Assembly (NCBI RefSeq): GCF_002078875.1 | Contig: NC_034409.1 | Coordinates: forward strand, 11,503,399-11,567,398 | DNA: 64,000 nucleotides | Direction: 5' to 3' | Origin: Numida meleagris | Lineage: Eukaryota; Chordata; Aves; Galliformes; Numididae | Shown: one piece after another, positions 46,401-60,060 of the stretch | How positions within the stretch are numbered: the stretch's first letter is position 1 | Layout: each line of letters opens with the position of its first letter | Made by a program: the position numbers and the translations under genes | The notes under the pieces: generated by a model | The model's database searches: none | Seen by the model: the letters and a program-made list of their open reading frames with translations, nothing else | What the model was told of the DNA's origin: nothing

Positions 46401-49400
46401 TTCTCTGTAATAGCAACAAATGTAAAAGTCTGGAACATCACACAACACTCTACCCTTACTCTGCAAGTGATCCAACAGTTGTGCTTTGTTTATGATTTTC
46501 AGTCTTTAAAAACAAGGGGGTTGGGGGAAGGAAAACAAAAACAAACCATTTACCCAGGAGTGAGAAACAGCTGTGTCAGAATGCTGTGTATACTTTCACC
46601 TCCCTTCTTGCATTGCAGGGGCGTGTCTTTGAAAAAGTGGTATTACAAACACTGTAATCAGATTCTCCGGTAAACCCCAGCCCCTAATGCCAGAGCAGGA
46701 AATTTTGCAGAAAGCTTGAGGCTAACCAGAATCAACCATACATGTGTGTGAGCAATTTTTTTAATGTATTTTTTTTTCTGTCAGAGTCCACAGAAAGGGA
46801 TATGTGCTGAATGGCAAGTCTGAAGCGGTTCCCAAAGCACACCAAGAGGGAGTATCATTTTGCAAGTGGTTTCTGGAGTGATACCAGACCTCAGAGCAAA
46901 CCACATGGCTCCTAACCCACTCTTCCTGGAGCTGAGCCTTGCAATTAGCCAGGAGCTTTCACTCTGGGAACGCATAGCTGGCTACAGCTTCTGACAAAAG
47001 CTGGGGAAAACCAGTGAAGCTGCAAACAAACCTTGGTAGCAAAAGTGCCAGCAGAGGAGAAGCCATGTGGCGTGTATGATGACAATGCAGGATCAACACA
47101 ATATAGGATCGTGGAGTGCTTCTGAGTAAAGCCGTGAAAAACAAACCAGGATTTTATCTACATCTGGAGGAGGTGCTGTTTCTAGAGCATCACTTGCTTT
47201 CCACAGTAAATAGTTGATTTTCATAATTTAGGACATTAGCTTTTCCCTGCCTAATATAATTTTCATTTGATCTAAAAAATATTTACAACTAGGCATAAGT
47301 CTCTTCTGATAGAAATATTAAAATCAGTGTTAAAAAAACAGGAGATAGAAATGTATGCTGGTGATCATTATTCTCTCTACCCAAAAACAAAAGAAAATTA
47401 TATGCTATGTTACTCATATCATGATTTCTGAATAAAAAAAAAAGAAATAATTGATAAACTAAGGAGCTGGGTGGAAGATACAGCTTACTTTAGTAGAAGC
47501 TGATCTTAGAAGAATGTTAACTGAAGATAGTCAGCTCTGATGTGTGTGTGTCAGAAACAAAACTATAGCACCTGGGGAAAACTAGCTGAGAATCATAAGC
47601 TCATTTACAAGTATGCTCAGTGAATTGGTGTTCACTTTAATCCTCTCCCACAGTTTCTCTGTACTGAATCTTATTACCCTACTGGCAGAAATCAAGATCC
47701 TAAATTTCATCAATTTTTAAGAGATTCACCTATTTGATTGTCAGATGATCCTTAGCTAGACAGTATCAGAAATAACAAAATGATATAATTTGGGAACCAG
47801 GTGTCTCATTGAGAAACTATAATATCCACTGAATTGCAAAAAAAAACCCCAAAAAACAACCCATAACAAAAACAATCGTAATCTATTATGAAAAACAGTT
47901 TTGTTCTTGCTTGGTAGCCACTATGGGATTTTTAGAAAGAGATCAGAGGGTATTCAAGAGCCTGTTGCAGCTGAAAAACAATCATCAGCTTTCTTGGGCT
48001 CTAGGTAGCATTTGCAGGGTGAAGACTCACACCAGAGCCAATAGAGAAACCTGCCCCAGAATATCCTTATTCATTGTAAGACAGCCTGGTGCCCTGTGTG
48101 TGTGTGTGTTAACGTGGTACTCGTTATAAAGCACCCTGTGATCTCTTCAAGTTGCAGGACTCATCTGAGCAGGTGATAAATGGGATGTCTCCAACTAGAA
48201 AGGTTGCTGCTATATATCTTCACGTAGCTCTCCAGAGCCAGATAAAGTATGGGAAGGAAGCAGCAGCAGTAATATTCATGCCTTTTGCTGAGAAGGCTGG
48301 CTCTCAGCGCTGATTAGTATGAGAGCAGGATTTTCAGCATACTTCTTCCTTTGTAGAGGAGATGTAAGTTATCAAATTCATCTCTCAGTTCAGTGACTCA
48401 AGATAGATAGCTCCAAGAAGCAGTGGTGCTTTCATGAACTTTATAGTGAGGACTACAAACCTGACTTATTCTTCTGTTAGAGTGAGAGCAGGAATGGGAA
48501 TAAGTTGTCTAGTAGCTTCGTACATCTTGGTCCTATTGCTTCATTTAATGTACTTTTTTCTTATGATCATGAAAATGATCACTTTAGGTCTATGTTTAAG
48601 GCTATGTAGAGAATGATTATGGTTCACATACGGTAGATTGTGATGCCATGAAAATCCTCTTGTGATATTCTCCATGTATCATTATACCAAAGAGTTGGAA
48701 AACTCTTTTTTGAAATTAACTCATTTTTCTTTGATCTAGCAAGATATTTTTTCTTGGTCACCCTAAGAGAATATTTCCTGGTTTATAAATGTACAAGAAG
48801 ATGTCACTGTAATAAATTGGCACATCGTGCCTGTGATCTATGATAAGAGACGTTAAGGAAGAAAACACCAATGAGAGATAATTCCTCTGTGATTTAGGAA
48901 AGCAAAATGGAGTCCTGGTTATAAAAGTTACTCAGTTAAATTCAAGGGTTGCTTGATAGTAGCAGAGGAATGTGGTAATTATGGTTGTGATTGAAAGCTG
49001 CCATCCATTTTAACTGATCTATAAGCATTATTAAAGGGCATAAAATGAATAACAAACAAAAAACCCAACACAAGAACTTTAAAATATATGTAGTTTACAG
49101 CTGTGGCAGGGTAGGAATCTTAGCCTGTTATTTTGTGAAGCTATAACTGCTGACAAAGATTTCCAAGCAGAAAGTACGTAATACTGTGGATTTGCCAGTA
49201 TTATTTGCATGAAAAAAACCATGTTTTTCCCCCAGGGTTTCAAAGGTTTTCTCAAAATTCGGCACTTTTTGTGCTAAAATTTTAATGGCATTAGGAGCTC
49301 ATTTCCATTTTTTTTCCCTGGGGAAATGACACTTTTGTAGTCACTCACTCTCCGAATGTGGGTAGTGAGATGTGAATGATAATTTCAATATCAGTTGTAC

Positions 49401-52400
49401 AACTTCCGCCAGGTTTTACAAAAAAATGAGTTTCCTATAATTGTGGTACTGCAGGGTTTGAAAAAAGGAGGAGTCAAATGCAAAGCTTTGGTTTGAACAC
49501 AGCGATATTAGACACTCTGGAATTCATATGGGAAACAGCTGATGTAAATGTCTTGTGCTCAACTATTACGTTTACTGATATTTTTCTTGTTCTAGTCTCT
49601 GTAAATAAAGCAGTAACTAATCCAGAGTGAGACATAAAACAACCACCTTTAGCTTCTCCACTTTTCGTTCTGTATCTTATCTGGTTCCAGAAAAACTCAC
49701 ACTTGTATAGGGAGCCATCAATGGAGCTGGAGGCAGCATAGCAAAAGGTGTTCCTCATTGTTAACTTCCTTTCATTCCCATTTTACTCCTAATATTTGTA
49801 GATTTTTCTAGGAGAAAAATGAAGTTTTTTAAAATACTTCCTTGAATTATAGCTCAAGAATGAATGAACGCCAAGAAGAACCCTTTTACCTTTAAATTGT
49901 CATTAAGAGTTCTTAAAAAAATTTGTCCACAGCATCTGTGGAGTCTTGATCCATTTTATGGGCAGATTCACTACACCACGTGCACAAGGCCCCGCACAGT
50001 GGACTACTCCAGCCTCCATGTTCCTTTGTCCCTTCTGACATGGAAAGAAATCACGGGCAAATCCCACCCCAGGAGCATTTCTAGATTTCCCGGCTCTGAT
50101 GTATTCTATGTATGCTGTCTCATGAATTGACCTTGTTCATCATAAGAATGAAGATGATCTGTCTGCCAGTATTTGTTTTGGTTCAAATGTCTTCTGTAGT
50201 AGTTAATAAATGTATGAGCCATTTATTTTTCTCTCAGCTACTACCATATTCATATCTGTACCACCACTAATTGCAATGCATGCAGAAATATCTCTAATAG
50301 AATGAGCACTACATCTTTCAGTGTCACTGCAGTCTCATCCATCAAGAACTTTATCCATGATCTAATTGGATTAACCTTGACTGATTTTACTAGTTCAGCA
50401 AAACACAAAAGAAAAAGCCTTTACCGGTTCTATCTCTCTTCTTTAAATATAGAAATGGCTCAAATATATAGGCAAATAAGCACAAGCCAACCATTCATAT
50501 TGCTACCCCAGCTTCGTTTTACTGGATTTCAAAATTGATTTCTGTTTCATTAGACTGAGATTTACAGTGGGCAACAACAACAAAAAAAACAACATCATGC
50601 TCTTCTGGGAGTGCTATTACTTCAGCCTGGAATATATTTTCAGAATCCATCATGTAACTCTTGCTAACCATATTAAAGATATTAAACAAACTTTTGCAGA
50701 GTATGTTTCCTTGGTAATATACAAGGCTGATGAGTCCACGTAGAAAGCAGTACAGTATCCACTAGCTTCTGTTTCCCATTGAGTGTGTTTTTCAGGATAG
50801 AATCAATGACACTTCCAGCTCCAGGATCATCTGTCTATTTCAAATCTGCACAAAATTTGAAGAAAAGGTCATGAAACCTGCTGGGCATAAGATGAGTCAT
50901 TGATTTTTCCTTGCATAAAAGACAGAAATACATTATCTAGGGCAGAGTTTTGGAGGAGAGAATCAAAATTTCATTAAAAAATTTTCAGGAGTAGTGGTGG
51001 CATCTGTCTTATGATTGCAGAACTAAGGTATCATATGAGCAAGGTCATATTAGTCTGCTTTTGAATTAAATTCCTTTCTAGGAGTATAGGCCTAAAATTG
51101 TGACCTATATTCAAAGAATTGAGTTCTTGATTTTACACGTTTGTGATGTAGTTATGCCAGCAAAAATGTGAACATAGTAAGTCCCTACCTTCACTGAACA
51201 TAAGCAATAGATATTTTCTTCCCATTCCAATCAAAACAACTTAATTCACCTGTGACCTGTAAATCTATTGAGAATGGTGCAATATGTGTACTGCACAAAC
51301 AGTACAAAAAGTATCATAGCATGCAGAAAGTAGTAATTGACAAAATCCCTACAAATGTGCATAGACATACCAACGCCTGTATCACAACTCAGGACCACTT
51401 AGCTGTTGCATTTTAGCAGGATAATGTCTTCGATCTCTGGCATGCTAAGTGCAGACAACAGAAAAAAATCAAGTGTGTTTTAAGCACTCAAATCTTGTAC
51501 AAAGACACTTCCAGTCATCTGTAATAGTAGTTTTCAAAATTTATTCCAGACACTGTGAACACTTTTTGTGTTTTTCTTTGCAATTTACCCCTTAAGTATG
51601 TTCTACTTTCGTTTTTGCTAGAGAAGATGGGTTTTACTCAAAATGTTTTTCATTTATTATTTGCAGCTGGTGTTAACAAAGTAATACCTGGAATTTGCCA
51701 TTTAAATAAGGCTTTGAACTTAATAAATAATTTAATTAAAAATGAAGAGTTATCTAGGCATCACATTTGTTTAGTAATATGTCTGCACAGTGCCACTGTA
51801 TGTGGATTTCCTTTCTGTGAGACAGTTGATTAATGTGTTCCGACAGCTACTTAATTTTACGAGCTGAGATATAGGGCTGATAATCTATTAGAAAGTGTTT
51901 CTTGTGAGGTGCTTGCCTCGGGCTGGTTTCTTGCTTAAATAAAGAGCCCTCTAACGTGCAGCACAGCATCTACGTAATTGAACCTGGATGTGTTTGAAAT
52001 ATGAGGCCTGTCTCTGGTACCGAGCTGAGAATGACATAGAATTAACACTGAAAACCAGCATGTCTAAGTGCTAATATGGGATTATTGTTTTCTTCTTTTT
52101 GAAAGAGGAATTTGTTAGTCCTTGTTCTTTCCTGCATTTATTATATCTTTTTTTTTTCTCATTAGTATGCTATTGTTTTAGTGCATGAGTTAAAAATATG
52201 CCAAGAATTTGTAATATGCTATGATTCTGAAAATTTGTTGAGTTTATGTTATTCTGGCTGGACAAAGAGATGAGTAATCCAAACAGAGCATCTGAAAGAA
52301 AGAGGACCCAGCAACCTTTCTTCTCATCGTTATCCTGAGTAAGGAAATTGTCTCTTGCATCCAGCCAGGGCTCCCCAAGGTTCTCTGTGCAGGTGCAAAC

Positions 52401-55400
52401 TCAGAACTTCTGGGTAGGAAGAGTACCTCCACGTGCCAGGGACAGAAAAAGTTATTATGATGTTGTTCTAATCTTGCTCTGTTTCAGGCATTTTTAATAT
52501 CATTTTTGTGCCAGAAAGAGCTTGAAATGTGTTCATCTCATTCTGGGGAAGAAAATCCTAAACAGTAGACTTTTTTTTTTTTTTTTAATATCTCTATTAA
52601 ATTCTGAGGAACTCGTGAAACTTGTGCTGTCTGCAAGACAACAGAAGTTCTGGTGGGTGATGAGAGAATACTGAGTTGGGCTGAAAAACCTGTGACATCT
52701 CTGAATGCTTCACATACTACTGGAGCATTACTGAGCCAAATATTTACAGAAGAAACTACCCATGAAGCATTACATTTTTCTGTCACAAATTTCTAATCAA
52801 GATAAACATAAAAGATAAGGAAAAGATGAAAATGGGTGAAGGGAAATGTCTTCTGTTCATAACTTATCTGCTAGGACTGAAACAATAACCACTCCTTTAA
52901 AAATATCATTGGTTGATACCATCTAAGACTATCTTTAGATCCTATTTTTATTCATTTTTATTTTTGGACAGATGACAGAAACATTTTATTCCATTTAAGT
53001 TTGCTTTCTGGTGTCTTAAAAATGGTAAAGCTATTCCTAGTTCTGTCCTGGTGACATTTAAACAAAATTGAACAAAATCTGTGTATTATCAGAACAGAAG
53101 CTACAAGGAAGGACAGCTGTGAGGAGAAGTGTGTTTGTGTAAAGCTGTTTGAGCTACAATATTGCATTCCTTTTCATTGCAAAAAGCAAATACTGCATTT
53201 AAAGATGCAATGGCAGGAGAAAAACTAGGAACTGAAAAGGCAGAGGGGGAAAAATAGCAAGGAATCTAAAAGATTCTGGTGGGGGAAATGTATCAACAAG
53301 AATGTAGAAGTACGAAATGGAATAGCATGTGCCAAAGAGGACAAGAAAGGAGAAAAGCGAGCGAGAGTTTATAGGAGCAGTGGAAAAATCAGAATAAAAC
53401 AGGGTGTGGTGTTTAAGAAATGCTGAATATCATATGTTTTCTCAGAGTCTTAATGTGGTGGCACTAACGGTGTTAAACTTCTAGGACAACACCAGCAATT
53501 TTCTGCTTTCATAAATAAAGGCTAAAAGCAAGCAGTGGAAATGCTCTGGTAAGTACTGGCTGGTGAAAATTCCTCTCGAAATGCTTTTTCTAGGCTTATG
53601 TCCACTGGAGTTCTTGAAATATCCCCACATTGGTAGTGTTCCCACAGCTCCCTTGAACAATTTCACAATTTAAGAAACTGTGAAGATATCTTATAAAGCC
53701 AGCTTCAGTCTTTTGCATTTACTCTGCTTAGTGCACACCCATGTGCTAGTATGAAGCAACTCTTGGTGTTGGCCTTTGTCCCTTAGCCAGTCTTTTCCAA
53801 ATCTGTGTGAGTTGTTCAGCTGAATTGCGTGTGTATGCAAAACAATCTTTCCAGCTAATTTCTTTCACTTCTCTCATCACCTTGTGGTGCTCTCTCTTTC
53901 TGTCTGGCCTGCCTGCAGTTTTTCCTTACTTTCCTCTACACCACAAAGTTGGAAGGCTTGCATTTTTTGTGAATGCCGTAGTGTGTTGTTGCAGCAGAAC
54001 CCTTTACTGCTGTACTTTAGTCTGCATGCTCTCCACCTTCTGATCATTAATGGGGACTCATAGTTAAGCATAGTGTTTGAGATGTCTGTGAGGACATGTA
54101 GGAGCAGAAGGCAAATGAATTAAGAGCCTAATTAGATAAACAAGTCAGGGTTTTTATTTTTTATTTTTTTAACTGCAGCCCATGATTTTAAAGGGGTGAA
54201 ATCCCTTCCATGCAGTTTGTGATTCTGAACTGCTATCAATGACAATCATATCCAGCGTGTGCATCCAAAGTTATGTATTGAATCTGTGGGAGAGAAGTTG
54301 GCAGGTGGTTGAAGTGACTCAACATAAAAAACTGGGAGCGTTGGAAAGCAAACCTCATTTGTTGATGGCTATTAAGTATTCTACTAAGAGATCAGTGCAG
54401 TAACAAAACCTTAGCGTAGCTTTACAATTACTTTTATTCAATGGGATCCTTATGAATTGTCAAAGATCTGAACTGTGCAGTACTGCATGGCTTCTCAAGG
54501 TAATTTTGGATTTGATGCGTATTTCTGTCCCTAATTCCATTTCTAGTTTTTCATTGCCCCAATTGCAGAAACACTCATTTTTGGTGCAAGTTCAGCTCCT
54601 ATCTTTCAGTGGTCCAAAAAGAGTAACTTACCCCATCTACTGAATGAGGAATGCAAGTAGGTCATTCCTACGTGAGTAACCTAATTTTGGCGGTACTGCA
54701 TCAAAGACCCATTCCCGACCTCAGCAGTGCCAGCCATATGTGTTTAAGAAGTCATCTGAGGACAGACCAACTGGTAGTGACAGTTCTCCAGAATACTTTG
54801 AGCTGTGGAGTGCTGGAACCTGTCATAAATATTATAAATGGCAGGAGATGGCATGATATTCAATAGTTGTCAATGGATTTTTCTTCGATAAATTTATCTA
54901 GCCATTTTGCAAATATAGGTAAGCATGAGAGCTTTTTTTAGAGGGGAAAACAGCTGAACAGCAAGATGTGTGAAGAAATATCCTCTGGTCAAATGTGTCA
55001 TGAAACAGCACCTTTTCATGCCACTTGTTTACTGCCCTACTGTACAAAGATTAAGTGTTAACCAGTCACTTGTTCCACAGCATTCCACATTTCTTAAATT
55101 TCTTTCCTGTCCAATTCCATTTTTTTCTTTGCCAGCTTCCGTTATCCTTCTGTAGATAGTCTTGTATCATCTTTATCCTCTTCTGTAATATTTCCTGTTT
55201 TCTTTTATTTCAGCTTGAGTTGCTCTACCTACCAGGTTCTGTATTCATTCTCCCAATATGTCGTGTCATTTGATATGTGGGTTTTTTTGTTTTGTTTTGC
55301 TTTCTGAAATGCTAACCTCAGGGTCTCATTCCTCAGTGATTATAAACTATTTCACAATCAACAACAGCATACAGTGTTTATCCTTATAGGTATCACTTCA

Positions 55401-55466
55401 TATTCATTTATATTTGATTTTATCTATCCTACAGTATCGTGAAATTCTTCTAGAATTGGCCTTAGT
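43486..55466. other. 12 kb AT-rich sequence without a recognised gene
   Basis: No exon or RNA gene recognised. Frames at 46060-46323, 49864-50130 and 52538-52786 have no recognisable product. Contents include short GT runs (47541-47550, 48095-48110), a T16 run (52571-52586) and a purine-rich stretch (53185-53400). The 51780-52080 part looks less like random sequence, with several TAAT words and CpG-containing motifs, and could be a conserved non-coding element. Confidence 0.55.
52571..52586. repeat. T16 homopolymer
   Basis: Sixteen T followed by AATATC. On the minus strand it is an A16 run after an open frame, but no retrocopy was recognised. Confidence 0.85.
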
Positions 55467-56100
55467 ATCACAGAATCCGTAGAGTTGGAAGAGACCACTG
55501 AAGGCCATCTAGTCCAACTCCCCTGCAATGAACAAGGACATCCACAGCTAGATCAGGCTGCCCTGGGCCTGATCTAGCCTGGCCTTGAAAGTCTCCAGGG
55601 ACAGGGCATCAACCACATAACTGGGCAACCTGTTCCAGTGCCTCACCACTCTCACTGTAAAAGATTTTTTCCTTATATCTAATCTAAATCTACCCTCTTT
55701 GAGCTTGAAACCATTTTCCCTTGTTCTGTCAACACAGTTCTTGCTAAACAGTCTGTCCCCTTCCTTCCTATAGCTCCCCTTTAGATACTGACAGGCCGCT
55801 CTCAGGTCACCTTGCAGCCTTCTCTTCTCCAGGCTGAACAGCCCCAGCTCTCTCAGCCTGTCCTCATAGGAGAGGTGTTCCATCTGTGGATTGTTTCTCT
55901 GGCCCTCCTCTGGATGCGCTCCAGCAGCTCCATGTCCCTTCTGTACCGAGGACTCCACATCTGGACACAGTACTCCAGGTGAGGCCTCACCAGTGCAGAG
56001 CAGAGGGGCAGAATCACCTCCATGGACCTGCTGGCCCCGCTTCTTTTGATGCAGCCCAGGACACAATTGGCTTTGTGGCCTTGTCTGGCTACTCTACGGA
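55467..56100 (-). mobile_element. CR1 3' fragment, about 630 bp
   Basis: On the plus strand ATCACAGAATCCGTAGAG, AGACCACTGAAGGCCATCTAG, then GATCAGGCTGCCCTGGGCC, GGGCAACCTGTTCCAGTG, TCTTCTCCAGGCTGAACAGC and ACAGTACTCCAGGTGAGGCC. Read on the minus strand it encodes the last third of ORF2: a frame (55548-56066) has [33 protein letters not shown] and VVRHWNRLP. It is a different CR1 subfamily from the 5.8-kb copy, because its tail sequence differs (for example CCCCTGCAATGAACAAGGAC). The frame has no start and the RT core is missing. Confidence 0.97.
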
Positions 56101-57764
56101 ATAGTTACCTCATCTGAACAGAACTAGCCCGCTTACTGAATTTTTTTCTTCTTTGGTTGTTAATGTACAGGAGAAAATAAACTGAAATCTCTCTTCAGTC
56201 TTGAACAAGTTTCCTAAAGCCTCGTGTAAATTTTACTAAAGCCTGTGGCTAAAACTTGACAGCCATAGAGAAACAAGTTGTACATTCTCCTGTCACTTAC
56301 AGACTGTTCCACCTGTTCTGCAATGGGAAATTCTCCAGCCACATGATGCACAGCAAAGACAAGAGGAGATCCTGCAAAGGCAGTTAGCTGGAGAAATATT
56401 GACATCAGAAAGCACAGAAGAGGCTGATACTTGAAAATCTCCTCTAAATTTTTTCTGCTTCCAGACTGTAGGCAGAGTTCATGGAACACCTCTGGCAATA
56501 CAACCCCCAAATATTTTAACATTCAACATGCATGTCCCTGGCGTGAAACTACTGTTTGTACCACAAAGGATTTGTTATCTTTGTTAATAAGATAGCCACA
56601 AATGTGCTTGTCAAAGAAATACTACAAGGAGCTCTGCTGTTCACAGATTGCTCACCAAATGGACATTGTATCCTGGGAGGAATGGTTTCAGAAAAGAAAC
56701 CATTCGATTCCCTGGAATCAGAAATTTTCCCGTTCATAAAGAGCGACTGAGCATTTTTAGCTCATAGCTTACTTACATAAATGGGCAGTGCATAGGAAGC
56801 ACGCATGAAAAAGTTTACATACAATAAATTTCTAGCAGAGATTTTTTTTTTTACATCTCTGTGGGAATAAATGATTAGAATACCTAACAGCAAACTTCAT
56901 AACCTCTGCATGCATTAAAGCAAAAATCAGGTTGAGCAAAATACTGTCTATTAAATAGGTTAGTTAAAGTTCTGTGATATAGCAATATTAGCTGTTAATA
57001 TCTCTGGTAATTAGTTAATTGGCAGCAAGCATAGTACTTTCCCATAATTTCAAGGGCTTGTTTCAAAATGATGTAGAAAGAGCCATGGGAGCCAACTTTA
57101 AATTCTGAATTTCATCAAGGCTTTGACATTGTTCAGGGGCAGTTCTGCAGGAGGTAATGCTTCTGAACAGCACAGAGTTTCTACCGAAAGGTGCTGTGGA
57201 TTGTGGGTGAGGATATAGATTTTCATTTAGACACTCAACAACCAGTTTCTGTTTACCTGGCCCCTGGAACAAGGTACTAGATTTAGAAGAGTATGTAGAC
57301 ATTTAGATATATCAACTAGCCAACACCAGGACTTTCAAAACATTTGATCATCTTTACCAATTGAACTGAAGGTAGTTACAGACACAGGCATTTCTGGAAA
57401 TCCTAAACAGATCTTCATTTGATTCAGTTAATTAATTTATTTTTTATTTCCCTTCTTTTTCTTCCCTAAGATACTCAAAACCAATGTAATCTAGTAATTC
57501 AAATGAATGCTTTAGTAAGTTTAGACGAAAGGAAACTGCCTGGGTTGCAATTTGGTGAAGGCATCCCATACTCGTTTGTCACAAAGCCTTAGGGTGTCTA
57601 GCATGTCAGGACTCCTCTTGCTGAAACTATTCTGATAAATCCAGGTTTAACATTAATCCAGTGTTTAACATTGTTGCTCTCTATTGTTAGAATTTGATCA
57701 GTCATAATTCCTAAATTTCTCCACTTGCATTTTTATCATTATCAATAATCCTAGGCAATGTAAA

Positions 57765-57790
57765 TATAAATATATATATATATTTATATA
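57765..57790. repeat. TA-rich microsatellite
   Basis: Alternating AT with ATTT/AAAT interruptions over about 26 bases. Confidence 0.75.
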
Positions 57791-59373
57791 GGGACAAGAT
57801 TTATTACAGAATTTAATAACCTAAAAAACTTAAGCAAATCTTTTAAAATAAAACCTGTTAAATATACTTATGTGCCTGAATAGATGTAATAGTATTTTAA
57901 ATCCTTAGCCAGAGCACTGGTTTACATTCCACGGTGGAGTATTTAACAGCAATTGTTTGATGTTATTGCAGATTTTCCAGTATTTATTCATTTTTCAAAA
58001 TTGAATTCTAACTTATGCGAAGATACCTGTTAAAATAATAAGTTCAACTATGATATTTTCAGTTTTCAAGAGCCAAAATCCTTCCCTGATTGTGGCACAA
58101 TGAGCATAATTACCAGTCCATTTGTTAGGATTTGTTTGGCAGTGATAGAGTGTATTAGCAAGATATATAGGCTTTGCTCTGGGTCACTTGCAGCAAATGT
58201 ACCCAATTCTGCAGGTAGCTTTTGGCTCCCAGCAGCCAATTCCCAACTGTTCCTCTTCATATGTTGACCATAAAATGAGGTTTATCTTTCTGAAGCTTGA
58301 CTGAGCAGATTTGGATATTACAAATGCTCCACTGAGAATTTTAATTTACACTGTTTAGTCTCTTTTTTACATTGACTAACTAGGATAATTTCTTAGCATC
58401 GACATGTTTACAACCTTTTATGATCATACTTGTGTACACAGATAAAATTTCCTCTCATTTGCCTGATTGCTGCATGAAAACAGTGTTCTTAGAAAGCTGA
58501 AACACTTTTTTAACAATCCCTCCCTGCCTATTTTGTCTTCCATTTTCCCTCAAAGAACCCACTTGTCAACATCCTCATGTCCTTTTTCTACTTCATAATT
58601 TCAGTGAACTCTTTTGATTGGACAGACAGAATAGGCAAATCTAAGGACGATGCATCTGAAACAATATAGTGCCTTAGGTTTGTAAGATTTTAATAAAACT
58701 TGATGGATAAACTTCCAACAATGACTACTGCCACAGATTTTGAGAGCTGAAGAAAATCCTCTTGAAATTGCCTGCTTTTTTTCATCTTGTTTGACAAATG
58801 GCATTTTTGTCCATGTATAGGGTTTTCTGGTGATAGATAGAAATCATCTTTGAGTTTTAACTTGAGCTCAACAAATAATTAAGACTTTGGAAAACATAGA
58901 CCAGCACTGGCTGCATGCTTCTGGTGCCATCGTATACAATTCATGTGGCTTCCTCGTACAGTCAACTAAACATCATTCCAAGCAGAGAGAATAGAGTGAA
59001 AACAAGGGATGAGGGTTTATAATTTCAGAAGGGGACAGGTAGAGCTGTCCTTGTAGCACAGAATCAGCAACTAGTCCACAGGAAACATTTGTTTTGCTCT
59101 CCCACGTGTTTTGAACACTGCTATCATCTCAATGCCTTTTATTAAAGAAGTAAACATAAAGCAAATTTTTGGTTTATACGTGGGTTTACTACATTTGTTT
59201 TTCTGCTCAGTGAACTGTCCTTATTTACATGTTACTAGTGCATTTGACCCACAGATTCATGGTGTCCTGCTTTGTTTCAAGTCATGATGTATATGGAATA
59301 GCTAAGTTGCACCATGGAAGAGTTAATGGTAGAACAACAGCATCGTTTCATCTGATTTTCCCTCTCTCTTGTG

Positions 59374-59390
59374 TTTTTTTTTTTTTTTTT
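59374..59390. repeat. T17 homopolymer
   Basis: Seventeen T, followed by GTGTGTTGGG. Confidence 0.85.
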
Positions 59391-60060
59391 GTGTGTTGGG
59401 TTAGAGAGCTGATTTGGAACAAAATGCACATTTTAGCTGCCTATCATCTTTCACTTTGTACAGTTATTACCTATCACAGTGGGTTTTCAGTTCTGTGTAG
59501 GCCATCCTGGCATTGCTGAAATACAAATGCATCCATACGTACCCTAGGTGAGTAGGAGAGTGTCTCGCTGCACCATGCCAGAACACCCCTTAATGACATT
59601 GTTAAGAATGGTTTCCTGAAAATGTTTTTTAATAGCCACAGAGATCCTTTCTCTAACCTTAACTTCGCCTTCATTCAAAATCTGTCTCTAGGCCTCACAT
59701 GGTATAGTGCCTGGTATTATTTATACTTACGCAAAAGATGGCATTAAGAAAAATCCAATATAATTTCATAGTCACAATGTTTAACAAAAAAAGAGCCAAT
59801 GTTTTTTTTTTCATCTCTCTAGTATTGTATAAGTCATCTGTGATTGTCTGGAAAACTAATTTTTTGCTCCTTCTCAGAAAAATAAGTTCAAATTTTAGCT
59901 TTGCATGTATGAACTGTAGTTTTCATTAATTCCTGTTACCACCTTTTAATGGAAGTGATGTAGTGGTTTGTGTCTGGATTTGCTTTGCTTTTAATTCTTT
60001 GGTTTCCTTTGAGTGTGGAGAACTGCATGTTGGGACATGATAGGATTTTTCCTTTTTTAA

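Larger units (their letters stand above)
56101..60060. other. AT-rich sequence without a recognised gene
   Basis: Nothing coding recognised. Holds a TA-rich microsatellite (57765-57790) and a T17 run (59374-59390). Confidence 0.55.

Noticed and set aside
52538..52786. Minus-strand frame followed by an A16 run, like a processed pseudogene
   Set aside because: No parent protein recognised and no target duplication; CR1 does not use poly(A) templates, so poly(A) retrocopies are rare in birds.
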